A stretch of DNA of 64,000 nucleotides from Streptomyces boluensis (GCF_009908195.1 NZ_JAAAHS010000001.1:35050-99049); one strand, 5' to 3'; counted from the first letter of the stretch, positions 17,999 to 27,030 are shown. Notes: generated from the letters alone by a model not told the origin. Made by a program: numbers and translations.

Positions 17999-20230
17999 AT
18001 GGGAAACAAGCGCTCGGGCGGAGGCCTGTCGCCGACTCAGCAGGCCGCCAAGTTCCTCGGCGTCAGCGCCCTCGCGGGTGCTGTGCTGGCCGGTATCGCC
18101 CTGCCCGCGGCAGGTGCGCTCGGACTCGCCGCGAAGGGATCCGTCGAGGAGTTCGACGAGATCCCCGCCAACCTCAAGCGGCCACCGCTCAGTCAGCGCA
18201 CCACGATCCTCGACAACAAGGGCGGCACGATCGCCACGGTCTTCTCGCGTGACCGCACGCTCGTGGACCTCAAGGACATCTCGCCGTACATGCAGAAGGC
18301 GATCGTCGCGATCGAGGACTCACGGTTCTACGAGCACGGCGCGGTCGACCTCAAGGGCATCCTGCGCGCGGTGAACCAGAACGCGCAGTCGGGCAGCGTC
18401 TCTCAGGGCGCGTCCACGCTCACCCAGCAGTACGTGAAGAACGTCTTCGTCGAGGAGGCGGGCAACGACCCGACGAAGGTCGCGGAGGCCACTCAGCAAA
18501 CCCTCGGCCGCAAGATCCGCGAGTTGAAGTACGCGATCCAGGTCGAGCAGGAGCTGGGCAAGAAGAAGATCCTGGAGAACTACCTCAACATCACGTTCTT
18601 CGGACAGCAGGCGTACGGCGTCGAGGCCGCGTCCCAGCGGTACTTCTCCAAGCCCGCCAAGGACCTGAAGCTGCAGGAGGCCGCGCTGCTCGCCGGCATC
18701 GTCCAGTCCCCGAGCCGGTACGACCCGGTCAACGACTCGGAAGAGGCCACGAAGCGGCGGAACATCGTGCTCCAGCGCATGGCCGCCACCCGCGACATCT
18801 CGCAGGAGGAGGCCGCCGCGGCGAAGAAGAAGCCGCTCGGCCTCCAGGTCAGCAGGCCCAAGGAGGGCTGCATCACCGCGGTGCGCGGCGCCGGCTTCTT
18901 CTGCGACTACGTCCACAACGCCTTCGTGAGCGACCCCACCTTCGGCAAGACCCGCAAGGACCGCGCGAAGATCTGGAACCAGGGCGGCCTGAAGGTCAGG
19001 ACGACACTCGACCCGCAGACCCAGGAATCGGTTCAGGCGTCGATAAAGGACAACGTCAACCAGTCCGACCAGGTGGCCACCGCGGTCTCCATCGTCGAGC
19101 CCGGCACCGGCAAGGTCCTCGGCATGGGCCAGTCCCGGCCGTACGGCTACGGGCCCAACGAGATGGCCATCAACCTCTCCGTGGACAAGCGCATGGGCGG
19201 CGGCGCGGGCTACCAGCCCGGCTCCACCTTCAAGCCGATCGTCGCCGCGGCGGCCATCGAGCAGGGCAAGTCACCGACGCAGAAGTACGGTTCGCCGTAC
19301 GAGATGCCGTATCCGAGCCCGGTGAACACCTGCTCCGGCAACTGGACCAACACCCAGAACGAGAAGCTCACCAACGAGAACGAGGAAGAGGTCGGCCCCT
19401 ACGGCATGCGGGAGGCGACCGCGAAGTCGGTCAACACCTACTTCGTGGAGCTGATCAGCGACATCGGCATCTGCCCGGTGACCTCCATGGCCGAGAAGAT
19501 GGGCGTCAACCGCGCCGACGGCAATCAGATCGCGCAGGCCCCGTCCATCGCGCTCGGCACCCAGGAGATGTCGCCGCTGACGATGGCGTCGGCGTACGCC
19601 ACGTTCGCCAGCCGGGGCACGTACTGCACGCCCATCGCGATCGAGGCGGTCGTCGACGCCGACGGCAAGTCGATGCCGGTGCCGCAGAGCAAGTGCAACC
19701 GGGCCATGTCGCCGAAGACCGCCGACACGGTCAACACCCTGCTCAAGGGTGTGGTCGAGGACGGCACCGGAAAGCAGGCCGGACTCGGCAGCCGGCCGAG
19801 CGCGGGCAAGACCGGAACCACCGACTTCCGTTACGCGGCCTGGTTCGTCGGCTACACGCCGAACATGTCGGGCGCCGTCTGGGTCGGCGACCCGCACCAC
19901 AAGCGGCAGATGACCGACATCACCATCGGCGGCAGCTACTACGACAAGGTCTACGGCGGTGAGGTCCCCGGCCCCATCTGGAAGGCGGCCATGTCGGGCG
20001 CCCTGATGGGCAAGCCCGCCCCGGACTTCAACCTCATCAACATCCCGAAGGACAAGCCCAAGGACAAGGACGAGGGCGACCACGAGGAGGACGAGAAGCC
20101 GACGAAGCCGGGCGGCGGTGACGGCGGCGGCGACCCGTGGCCCGACATCACGTTGCCCCCGGACGTCCTCGGCGGCGGAGGCAACGGCGGGAACGGCGGC
20201 GGCAACGGCCGGTGGCCACAGGGCCGATGA
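17999..20230 (+). CDS. Class A penicillin-binding protein (transglycosylase/transpeptidase)
   Basis: 743 residues: an N-terminal membrane anchor (about 18-42), a GT51 glycosyltransferase domain (about 70-250, with EDSRFYEHGAVD and GASTLTQQYVKN), and a transpeptidase domain with the active-site motif STFK near 408-411, SVN near 476 and KTGT near 604. It polymerises and cross-links peptidoglycan outside the membrane. The C-terminus is an acidic then Gly/Asn-rich tail. Leaderless start. Divergent from wblA. Confidence 0.95.
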   Translation: MGNKRSGGGLSPTQQAAKFLGVSALAGAVLAGIALPAAGALGLAAKGSVEEFDEIPANLKRPPLSQRTTILDNKGGTIATVFSRDRTLVDLKDISPYMQKAIVAIEDSRFYEHGAVDLKGILRAVNQNAQSGSVSQGASTLTQQYVKNVFVEEAGNDPTKVAEATQQTLGRKIRELKYAIQVEQELGKKKILENYLNITFFGQQAYGVEAASQRYFSKPAKDLKLQEAALLAGIVQSPSRYDPVNDSEEATKRRNIVLQRMAATRDISQEEAAAAKKKPLGLQVSRPKEGCITAVRGAGFFCDYVHNAFVSDPTFGKTRKDRAKIWNQGGLKVRTTLDPQTQESVQASIKDNVNQSDQVATAVSIVEPGTGKVLGMGQSRPYGYGPNEMAINLSVDKRMGGGAGYQPGSTFKPIVAAAAIEQGKSPTQKYGSPYEMPYPSPVNTCSGNWTNTQNEKLTNENEEEVGPYGMREATAKSVNTYFVELISDIGICPVTSMAEKMGVNRADGNQIAQAPSIALGTQEMSPLTMASAYATFASRGTYCTPIAIEAVVDADGKSMPVPQSKCNRAMSPKTADTVNTLLKGVVEDGTGKQAGLGSRPSAGKTGTTDFRYAAWFVGYTPNMSGAVWVGDPHHKRQMTDITIGGSYYDKVYGGEVPGPIWKAAMSGALMGKPAPDFNLINIPKDKPKDKDEGDHEEDEKPTKPGGGDGGGDPWPDITLPPDVLGGGGNGGNGGGNGRWPQGR

Positions 20231-20256
20231 GGCTCGCTGCGCGGCCTTGACCTTGA

Positions 20257-20300
20257 CGTGAAAGTGGGCGCCCCCTGCTCAGGGGGCGCCCACTTTCACG
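20257..20300 (+). terminator. Strong terminator after the PBP
   Basis: Perfect 20-base stem with a GCTC loop, 26 bases after the stop. It probably acts in both directions between convergent genes. Confidence 0.88.
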
Positions 20301-20321
20301 TATCCGCGCGGACCGGTTCCG

Positions 20322-20368
20322 CGTGTGTATCCGTCGGCCGGTTCAGCGTGTGTATTTGTCGGCCGGTT
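20322..20368. repeat. Short direct repeat
   Basis: Two ~23-base copies of a GTCGGCCGGTTCAGC-containing unit with GTGTGTAT between them, in the convergent gap. Confidence 0.6.
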
Positions 20369-20832
20369 CAGCCGGCGAGGAGGCTCTTGACCACCGCGGC
20401 CACCCGGCCGCCCTCGGCCAGGCCCGCGACCTTCGGGTTCACGATCTTCATGACCTGGCCCATGGCGCGCGGCCCTTCGGCTCCGGCGGCCTTCGCCTCC
20501 GCCACGGCCTGCGTGACGATCTCCGTGAGCTCGTCGTCGCTGAGCTGCTTCGGCAGGTACTCCGCGAGCACCTCGCCCTCGGCCTTCTCCCGCTCCGCCT
20601 GCTCGGCACGCCCGCCCTGCGCGAAGGCGTCGGCGGCCTCGCGGCGCTTCTTCGCCTCGCGGGTGATCACCTTCTGCACCTCGTCGTCGGAGAGCTCACG
20701 GGACGACTTGCCCGAGACCTCCTCCTTGGTGATCGCGGTCAGGGTCAGCCGAAGCGTGGAGGAGCGCAGTTCGTCGCGCTGCCTGATCGCCGTGGTGAGG
20801 TCGTCGTGCAGCCTGGACTTGAGCGTGGTCAT
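20368..20832 (-). CDS. GatB/YqeY domain protein
   Basis: 154 residues starting MTTLKSRLHDDLTTAIRQRD, with KKRREAADAF and QVMKIVNPKVAGLAEGGRVA, typical of YqeY. The domain resembles the tRNA-binding tail of GatB amidotransferase; the free-standing protein has no proven function. ATG at 20832. Divergent from the phosphoesterase. Confidence 0.9.
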   Translation of the reverse strand: MTTLKSRLHDDLTTAIRQRDELRSSTLRLTLTAITKEEVSGKSSRELSDDEVQKVITREAKKRREAADAFAQGGRAEQAEREKAEGEVLAEYLPKQLSDDELTEIVTQAVAEAKAAGAEGPRAMGQVMKIVNPKVAGLAEGGRVAAVVKSLLAG

Positions 20833-20908
20833 GGCCCAAGTGTCGCAGGTGCGCGGCTGATGGCGCCCGCCGATTTCTCGGCGGTACGGCTTCTGCGACG
20901 ATGGGCGC

Positions 20909-21880
20909 ATGCGCGCGCGATACGGAGTACCTCTGGGAATCACCGCGGCCGGAGCCGCCGGTGTGGTGTACGCGGCCGGGTTCGAGGCCCGCTCCTTCCG
21001 GCTCCGCCGGGTCACGGTGCCGGTACTGCCGCCCGGGATGCGCCCCTTGCGTGTGCTCCAGGTCTCCGACATCCACATGGTGAGCGGCCAGCGCAAGAAG
21101 CAGCGCTGGCTCCAGTCGCTCGCCGGCCTGCGCCCCGACTTCGTCATCAACACCGGCGACAACCTGTCCGACCCGGAGGGCGTACCGGAGGCGCTGGACG
21201 CGCTCGGCCCGCTCATGGAGTTCCCCGGCGCGTACGTCTTCGGCTCCAACGACTACTACGGCCCCAAACTCCGCAACCCCGCCCTGTACTTGATCGAGAA
21301 GCTCCAGGGCAAGCACGGCCTCAACGGCAACGCGCCCGCCGTCGGCGTCGTCCACAACCCGTGGGAAGATCTGCGCGACGCGTTCGACGCCGCGGGCTGG
21401 GTCGGCCTCAACAACACCCGCGGCTCGCTGAAGATCGACGGTTACGAGATCGGCCTCACCGGCCTGGACGACCCGCACATCAAGAGGGACCGGTACGCGC
21501 GCGTGGCGGGCGGTCCGGAGGCGGGCGCCGACTTCTCGCTCGGCGTGGTGCACGCCCCGTACATCCGCTCCCTCGACGCGTTCACCGCGGACGGCTATCC
21601 CCTGGTCCTCGCCGGCCACACCCACGGCGGCCAGCTCTGCATCCCCTTCTACGGCGCCCTGGTCACCAACTGCGACCTGGACACGGAGCGCGTGAAGGGC
21701 CTGTCACGGCACGCGGCCGGGGGCAACGAGTCGTATCTGCACGTCTCCGCGGGCTGCGGCACCAACCGGTACACCCCGGTCCGCTTCGCCTGCCCGCCGG
21801 AGGTCACGCTCCTCACCCTCGTACCGCGCGACGGTCTGCACGGCTCACACGGATCGCCCGTCTCGCGCGTCGTTCGCTGA
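20909..21880 (+). CDS. Metallophosphoesterase
   Basis: 323 residues with an N-terminal hydrophobic anchor (about 8-25) and the calcineurin-like metal motifs VSDIHMVSG, NTGDNLSD, GSNDYYG and GHTHGGQLC. It resembles the YkuE/YaeI group of membrane-anchored phosphoesterases (lipid A precursor- or lipid-directed in other bacteria). Substrate unknown. Confidence 0.9.
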   Translation: MRARYGVPLGITAAGAAGVVYAAGFEARSFRLRRVTVPVLPPGMRPLRVLQVSDIHMVSGQRKKQRWLQSLAGLRPDFVINTGDNLSDPEGVPEALDALGPLMEFPGAYVFGSNDYYGPKLRNPALYLIEKLQGKHGLNGNAPAVGVVHNPWEDLRDAFDAAGWVGLNNTRGSLKIDGYEIGLTGLDDPHIKRDRYARVAGGPEAGADFSLGVVHAPYIRSLDAFTADGYPLVLAGHTHGGQLCIPFYGALVTNCDLDTERVKGLSRHAAGGNESYLHVSAGCGTNRYTPVRFACPPEVTLLTLVPRDGLHGSHGSPVSRVVR

Positions 21881-21928
21881 GGCGGCTCTCCGGCGGCCTG
21901 TCACGGCACCTTTGCTTACGGTTGGGGC

Positions 21929-22708
21929 ATGATCACCCCTTTTGCCGAGGACGAGGACGCTGACGCTGACGCCGGAGCCTCCAGGCCCTCGGAAGCGGTC
22001 GCTCCGCCGGTGCGCAGGCCCCCCGTACGCAGACCGCTGGTCGCCGGGGCCTGCGCGCTGATCGCCCTGGCCGCCGCGACCGGCATCGTCATCGACCTGT
22101 TCCTCGGCAGCCCGCTGCGGGTGCTCAGCTATTTCACGATCCAGAGCAACGTGCTGGTCGCCGCGGTACTGGCCGCGTCGGCCCACCGCGCCTGGACCGG
22201 GCGCCCGGCGCTGGCGCCGTGGATCACCGCGGGCACGACCCTCTTCATCTCGATCACCGGCCTCGTCTACCACCTGGTCCTGGCCAACTCAGCCAGCGAT
22301 TTCGCGACGACCGACGGCCCGGAGACCCTGACCGGCCTGCACGCCGCGGCCAACGACCTCCTCCACACGGTCACGCCGATCGGCACCGCCCTGATCTGGC
22401 TCCTCCTGACCCACCCCGGCGGCCTCCGCCCGCGCCACTCGGGCCTGTGGATGCTCTACCCCCTGGCCTACCTGATCTTCGCCCTCACCCGCGGCGCTCT
22501 CCTGCCCCCTGGCTCGGTGGCCCGCTACCCGTACCCCTTCGTCGACGTGGAACAACACGGCTACGCGGCCATCCTCGGCAACTCCGTGCTCTTCGGCCTG
22601 GTCTTCTACGCCCTCGCCCTGGCCATCGTCGGCCTGGACCGGATCCGCCCGACCCTCCGGCCCCGCGAAAACCGGATTTCGTCTACGGGCGACGGTCCGC
22701 TAAAGTAA
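21929..22708 (+). CDS. Pr6Pr family membrane protein
   Basis: 259 residues with six predicted helices and the family traits YFTIQSNVLVA near the second helix and YPYPFVDVEQHGY before the last. The N-terminus is an acidic, Ala/Asp-rich cytoplasmic tail. Function unknown. It is the last chromosomal gene before the tRNA. Confidence 0.85.
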   Translation: MITPFAEDEDADADAGASRPSEAVAPPVRRPPVRRPLVAGACALIALAAATGIVIDLFLGSPLRVLSYFTIQSNVLVAAVLAASAHRAWTGRPALAPWITAGTTLFISITGLVYHLVLANSASDFATTDGPETLTGLHAAANDLLHTVTPIGTALIWLLLTHPGGLRPRHSGLWMLYPLAYLIFALTRGALLPPGSVARYPYPFVDVEQHGYAAILGNSVLFGLVFYALALAIVGLDRIRPTLRPRENRISSTGDGPLK

Positions 22709-22747
22709 TCGATGTCGCCGCGACGTGGTCACACAACGCAGCGACAT

Positions 22748-22821
22748 CGGGGTGTAGCGCAGCTTGGCAGCGCGCTTCGTTCGGGACGAAGAGGTCGTGG
22801 GTTCAAATCCCGCCACCCCGA
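22748..22821 (+). tRNA. tRNA-Pro (anticodon CGG)
   Basis: 74 bases folding as a cloverleaf. The acceptor pairs CGGGGTG with CACCCCG; the anticodon arm is CTTCG-TTCGGGA-CGAAG, giving anticodon CGG (reads CCG); the T arm contains GGGTTCAAATCCC. CCA is not encoded. Its 3' part is the attachment core of the integrated element. A TAAAGT sequence near 22700 could be its -10. Confidence 0.97.
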
Positions 22822-22825
22822 CAGC
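22780..22825 (+). repeat. att core, left copy (attL), within tRNA-Pro
   Basis: 46 bases identical to 54634-54679. It runs from the anticodon loop through the 3' end of the tRNA plus a few bases, so integration leaves the tRNA intact. Confidence 0.95.
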
Positions 22826-22837
22826 CGAAACACCAGG

Positions 22838-22873
22838 TCAGGCCCGGTGCTGAGAGATCAGCACCGGGCCTGA
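22838..22873. terminator. Hairpin after tRNA-Pro (copy 1)
   Basis: Perfect 16-base stem with a GAGA loop, 17 bases after the tRNA. Similar hairpins follow the other two att copies (54692-54725 and 59875-59908). It should stop tRNA transcription and, from the other side, integrase transcription. Confidence 0.85.
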
Positions 22874-22892
22874 TTGGCGTTGCGGGGGCGAT

Positions 22893-22934
22893 CTGGGAGC
22901 CGTTTGGGAGCCGACTTCGAGATCCGGCTCCCAG
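22893..22934. promoter_or_regulatory. Candidate integrase arm sites, left end of element 1
   Basis: CTGGGAG (22893) and TTGGGAG (22904) lie 11 bp apart in the same orientation, followed by an inverted copy CGGCTCCCAG at 22925-22934. The same paired layout recurs near every element end. Confidence 0.65.
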
Positions 22935-22942
22935 GGGAGCCA

Positions 22943-24460
22943 CTACTGGAGGGCAGCAACCCTCGCTCGCAGTAGGTCATTCAGCGCGCGCACCGGCGAC
23001 GTCGGGCACACCGCGAGGCGCGCATCAAGCGCCGCTTCCCACTGCTTGGTCAGGCCGGCCATGAGGCGCTTGCGCATGCCCGGCGTGACGTGGGCGTAGC
23101 GCGCGGAGACCGAGCCGTCGATGTGGCCCATGCGTTCGTCCATGAGGACTTTCTCGGTGCCGAGGTCCTCCATCATCGTGCGGTGGGTGTGGCGCAGGCC
23201 GTGGGGCGTGAGGCCCTTGGCGATCGGGAGCCAGCAGGCATCCGCCCGAGTGGTGGCCCCTCGGCCTCGGGCCGGGATGCCCGGCCAAGGCTCTGCGAGG
23301 ACGGGTACCGGGCGGGCCTCCTGTGGTGCCTTCTTCGGGTACCAGCCGGAGACCGCCGGGGTGAACAGCCAGGTGGCGAAGCCGTTTCGGCGCCAGTGGG
23401 CCGCGTTTTCCGACGTGGTGCCGCCTCGTATGAACCCGAGCTCTTCGATGGCGATTTGGACGCGTACGCGGGTGTCCTCGCGTACGCGGTCGGGTCGGTT
23501 GAGGACGTTGGACACCGTGCCCGTGGAGACTCCGGAGCGGCGTGCGACGTCGGTGAGCTTCGCGCCCTGGTGGCCGCCGGTGCGCGCCGAACCTTGGCCT
23601 CGGAAGACGTACGTCCTGCCGTGGCAGGGGCAGGGGTTCGGCTTCGCACGGGCGATGTGGTTGATGACGAGGGCAGACAGCCAGTCCGGCGCATCGATGG
23701 TGCGGTAGCTGTCGTCCTTGGGCGGGCAGCGGACCAGTTCGCCGGTGTCGAGTTCGTACAGCTGCCACTCGACGCGGAAGGCGTCGGGGCGTACGAACTC
23801 CGTTTCCAGGCCGACGATTTCGCCCCAGCGCTTGCCGGTGTAGCCCTTGAGGACCGTGGCGATGAACTCATCGTCGCGGCCGGAGAGCAGGGCCGCCCGC
23901 TCGGCGGTGAGCAGGATGCCGAGCGCGTCGGTGATGACCTTTTCCGGGCCTCGGTCGCGGGAGCGGCCTGCGCGCTTGCCGCGTCCGCGTCGCCGGACGG
24001 CCGGGTTGGACGTGAGCAGGCCCTCGTCGATCGCGTCCTCGAAGATCAGGTGGAGCGTGGAGCGCCAGGTCTTGACGCTCGAAGCCGCGTACGCGGCCCG
24101 CTCCTTCTTCTCCCACAGCTCGACGTCCGTGCGCAGGATGGCCGCGAGCGCCTTGTCCTCGAAGTCGGGGAGCAGGTGCTCCTCGATGTGGCGTTTGTAG
24201 TTCTGCATCGTCGAGGCGGCCAGATCCTGGGCGGCGTACCAGCGGCTGGCGTACTCGCCGAAGGTCTCCTGGCCGAGTTTCGGGTCGCGCCACTCGCCGC
24301 GCCGGTACTTGTTCTCGGCTTCGCTCGCGGCGCGCTGGGCCTCTCCCTTGTTGGCGAACTTGATCGGCTTGCCGTCCTCGCCGACGACGGTGAGGTGTTT
24401 GCCGGGCGCGATCTTGTAGCGGCCGCGCCAGTAGTTTCCGCGCTTCTCGCCGAAACCCAT
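22943..24460 (-). CDS. int: Tyrosine integrase with an inserted LacI-type helix-turn-helix
   Basis: 505 residues. N-terminal arm-binding and SAM-like core-binding domains occupy about 1-170. The catalytic domain shows R211 (GKRWGE), H420-x-x-R423 (HGLRHTHR), H446 (MGHIDG) and nucleophile Y455 (SARYAHVT). Between the first Arg and the HxxR box, residues about 300-347 (KLTDVARRSGVSTGTVSNVLN onward) read as a LacI-family DNA-binding headpiece including its hinge-like helix. This makes the protein about 100 residues longer than usual. It is adjacent to attL, as expected for a tRNA-integrating element. Confidence 0.92.
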   Translation of the reverse strand: MGFGEKRGNYWRGRYKIAPGKHLTVVGEDGKPIKFANKGEAQRAASEAENKYRRGEWRDPKLGQETFGEYASRWYAAQDLAASTMQNYKRHIEEHLLPDFEDKALAAILRTDVELWEKKERAAYAASSVKTWRSTLHLIFEDAIDEGLLTSNPAVRRRGRGKRAGRSRDRGPEKVITDALGILLTAERAALLSGRDDEFIATVLKGYTGKRWGEIVGLETEFVRPDAFRVEWQLYELDTGELVRCPPKDDSYRTIDAPDWLSALVINHIARAKPNPCPCHGRTYVFRGQGSARTGGHQGAKLTDVARRSGVSTGTVSNVLNRPDRVREDTRVRVQIAIEELGFIRGGTTSENAAHWRRNGFATWLFTPAVSGWYPKKAPQEARPVPVLAEPWPGIPARGRGATTRADACWLPIAKGLTPHGLRHTHRTMMEDLGTEKVLMDERMGHIDGSVSARYAHVTPGMRKRLMAGLTKQWEAALDARLAVCPTSPVRALNDLLRARVAALQ

Positions 24461-24487
24461 GTGTCCCTCCCCTGCTTCGTCGTCGTG

Positions 24488-24865
24488 CTAGGCCGCGGTC
24501 CCGAACTGGCTCTGCCGGGCTCGGCGTGGCGGCCGGGCGCGGAGACGAGCCGCGGGAGCGGCGGGTGACGAAGGATGTTGCGGAGCAGGGGACTTGGCGG
24601 CCGGAGCCGCTTTCGCTGCCTGTTGCTGCGGCAGGGCAGGGCGGGCCTCGTTCATGCGGATGATCTCCGCGAGGTGCTCGCCGGTGAAGCGGTACGCGCG
24701 GCCGACGCGGGTGAACGGGATGAGCCGACGGCGGGCTCGGTCCTTGACCCACCAGGCGGAGCAGCCCAGTACGGCCGCGACTTCCTCGGGGACGTAGAGG
24801 CGCGGCGGGCCGACCTCTGCGTGTGCCGTCGGTGCGGAGGCAGGGGTTATCGCGGGTTGGCGCAA
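24488..24865 (-). CDS. xis: Excisionase / MerR-like helix-turn-helix protein
   Basis: 125 residues with an excisionase-type winged helix at about 22-70 (LYVPEEVAAVLGCSAWWVKDRARRRLIPFTRVGRAYRF), then an Ala/Pro/Gln/Arg-rich tail. Lies 27 bp upstream of int in the same orientation, the normal xis-int order. The start is TTG at 24865 without a good ribosome site; an internal start is possible. Confidence 0.82.
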   Translation of the reverse strand: MRQPAITPASAPTAHAEVGPPRLYVPEEVAAVLGCSAWWVKDRARRRLIPFTRVGRAYRFTGEHLAEIIRMNEARPALPQQQAAKAAPAAKSPAPQHPSSPAAPAARLRARPPRRARQSQFGTAA

Positions 24866-24988
24866 GGGGTGGGTCCTCTTCTGGCGGGCATGGGGCGCGG
24901 CAACGCCGACCGCCGGTCGATCGCTAGGGATGAGAGTGAGTGCCCGTACTGGGGGTTTGCGGGGCCAGGACGGGAGGGGCGCCGAGGG

Positions 24989-25501
24989 CTATGCCTCGTC
25001 GGCGGATTGGGTGTCGTCGCGACCAGGCTGAGGACCGTGCATCTTCAGCATGGTCTTGCTGGCCTCTTCCGCCATGGCGCTCTGGACCATGAGGTCGGCT
25101 TCCTCGCGGATGTCGGGGTGCTCGGCGAGGTAGGTGTCGAGCGCGTCGCGCGCCTTCGTGAAGGCCATGTTGGCTCTCTGGGTCGCGCGGAATGCATCCA
25201 CGACCTCGTCGATGAGTTCCATGGCGCGGGCCTTCGCCGCCAGCTGCGGTGGCCCGACGAGATTGCGCAGGTCGATGCCTAGGACCTCGGCGAAGCCGAT
25301 GGCATCGTCGAGGTTGATGCGGCGCTTCCCGTTTTCGATCCGCCAGACCGCGGACGGGTTCATCTCGAAGCCGGCTTCGTTGAGCCGGTCGGACAGGGCG
25401 TTGGTGCTCCAGCCGCGCGCCTCGCGCTCCACCCTGATGCGGGTCGCGACGTTCGCCTCGCCGCTGAGCAGGACGCCCTCGGACGGTTCTTCCTCCGCCA
25501 C
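24989..25501 (-). CDS. XRE-type helix-turn-helix repressor of the element
   Basis: 170 residues: a Cro/C1-like HTH at about 20-75 (TRIRVEREARGWSTNALSDRL, SAVWRIENGKRRINLDD) followed by a helical dimerisation region. GTG at 25501 is preceded by AAGGAGGTG. It is divergent from the DUF3631/mobilization operon, and three related operator-like sites lie in the shared promoter region, so it probably represses excision/transfer genes and itself. Confidence 0.85.
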   Translation of the reverse strand: MAEEEPSEGVLLSGEANVATRIRVEREARGWSTNALSDRLNEAGFEMNPSAVWRIENGKRRINLDDAIGFAEVLGIDLRNLVGPPQLAAKARAMELIDEVVDAFRATQRANMAFTKARDALDTYLAEHPDIREEADLMVQSAMAEEASKTMLKMHGPQPGRDDTQSADEA

Positions 25502-25530
25502 CGGCACCTCCTTCCGTTCGTAGCGATGCA

Positions 25531-25601
25531 CTGCGGTTTGCAGTACAGCCTAAACAGTAGCATTGATACTGCGAGATGCAGAATGCTTCTGCGATCTGCA
25601 A
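25531..25601. promoter_or_regulatory. Three-site operator array
   Basis: CTGCG-N3-TGCAR occurs at 25531-25543, 25569-25581 and 25589-25601. The last two are 20 bp apart, about two helical turns. They lie between the divergent repressor and the DUF3631 operon. Confidence 0.7.
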
Positions 25602-25672
25602 TTCATGTGGCATAGTGGTGGCATCCCACCCCACCGACCTCAGGAGTCGGCACGCCCGCACGTCACATGAAA

Positions 25673-25698
25673 GAAGCCCCCGGCGATGCCGGGGGCTC
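25673..25698 (+). promoter_or_regulatory. Hairpin in the leader of the DUF3631 gene
   Basis: AGCCCCCGGC and its complement with a 3-nt loop, just downstream of an alternative ATG at 25667. If translation starts at 25787, this is a transcription attenuator or terminator in a 5' leader of about 120 bases or more. Confidence 0.55.
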
Positions 25699-25786
25699 AA
25701 GCGCAAACCTCTCAACCGCCATCCCTAGCGATCAACCTGCGGAGACCGGGATTGCCGTCCCATATGGCCCGCAAGCAGAGGAGCTG

Positions 25787-27013
25787 ATGCCCAGTATGGC
25801 CGATGTCCAGCCGAATACGCCATCCCTTACCGATGCCTCAGACGAGGCCGGCCATGCCAGTGCGGTCCCGGCAGAGCCCCTGACCGAGGGGGCGGAGATC
25901 TTGGATGACCTGCGGGCGCAGCTCAAGCGGTACGTGGCGATGCCCAGCGAAGAGGCGCTCACTGCGGTGGCCTTGTGGGTCGCCGCCACCCATCTGCAGC
26001 CCGCGTGGCAGCACGCGCCGCGCCTGGCGATCGTGGCTCCGGAGAAACGGTGCGGTAAGTCCAGGCTCCTGGACATGGTGACCGAGACGGTGCACAACCG
26101 CCTGATCACGGTCAATGCCAGCGCGGCGGCGATCTTCCGGTCGATCGACGGGGACGACCCGCCCACGCTCCTGGTCGACGAGGCCGACACCCTCTTCAGC
26201 AGCCCCAGGGCGGCGGAGAAGAACGAGGAGGTCCGCGGCCTCATCAACGCCGGGCACCAGCGCGGCCGACCGACACTTCGGGTGTCCGGGCCGGAGCACC
26301 AGGTGCATGAGTTCCCCACCTTCGCCATGGCCGCCCTCGCCGGGATCGGCAACCTGCCCGACACGATCCAGGACCGGGCGGTGGTCATCCGGATGCGCCG
26401 TCGCGCGGCGGGCGAGAAGGTGGCGTCCTTCCGCACCGGCCGGGACACCCCCGCCCTGAACGCGATCCGCGACCGCCTCCACACCTGGCTCCAGCCGCTG
26501 TTCGCGCAGGCCATGGAGACGGAGCCACCGATGCCGGTCGAGGACCGCGCGGCAGACACCTGGGAACCCCTGGTCATCATCGCCGACCTCGCCGGGGGCG
26601 ACTGGCCGATGCTGGCCCGTACCGCCTGCCGCACCATGACCGACTACGAGGCCGGTCAGGACGAGGAGGGCGGCCTGCGCACCCGCCTCCTGGTCGGCAT
26701 CCGCCGCGCCTTCGCCGCCGTCGGCGACCCGGCCATGCTGGGCACGAAGCACCTCCTTGAGTCCCTCAACGCGGACAAGGAAGCACCGTGGGCGGAGTAC
26801 GGCGCCAACGGCCTGACCCCGCGCGGCCTGCAGCTGCTCCTGAAGCCGTACGGGATCGGCTCGGCCAACCGCCGCTTCCCCGACGGCACTCAGGCCAAGG
26901 GCTTCGCGCGCAACCAATTCCTCGACACGTGGGCGCGCTACTGCCCCGAGCCGAAGCCGGCTGACGGGCCCGCCCCACCTGCGGACGTGCCGCTGCCCGG
27001 CACCGCAGCCTGA
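25787..27013 (+). CDS. DUF3631 domain P-loop ATPase
   Basis: 408 residues. A Walker A-like APEKRCGKSRLLD lies near residue 86 and a Walker B LVDEADTLF near 125; DUF3631 runs to about 330. These proteins accompany plasmid/phage replication modules and are thought to be helicase-like. I prefer ATG 25787 (after AGAGGAG) over ATG 25667, whose first codons fold into a strong hairpin. First gene of the plus-strand mobilization operon. Confidence 0.85.
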   Translation: MPSMADVQPNTPSLTDASDEAGHASAVPAEPLTEGAEILDDLRAQLKRYVAMPSEEALTAVALWVAATHLQPAWQHAPRLAIVAPEKRCGKSRLLDMVTETVHNRLITVNASAAAIFRSIDGDDPPTLLVDEADTLFSSPRAAEKNEEVRGLINAGHQRGRPTLRVSGPEHQVHEFPTFAMAALAGIGNLPDTIQDRAVVIRMRRRAAGEKVASFRTGRDTPALNAIRDRLHTWLQPLFAQAMETEPPMPVEDRAADTWEPLVIIADLAGGDWPMLARTACRTMTDYEAGQDEEGGLRTRLLVGIRRAFAAVGDPAMLGTKHLLESLNADKEAPWAEYGANGLTPRGLQLLLKPYGIGSANRRFPDGTQAKGFARNQFLDTWARYCPEPKPADGPAPPADVPLPGTAA

Positions 27014-27030
27014 CTCGACGCCACTCGCAT

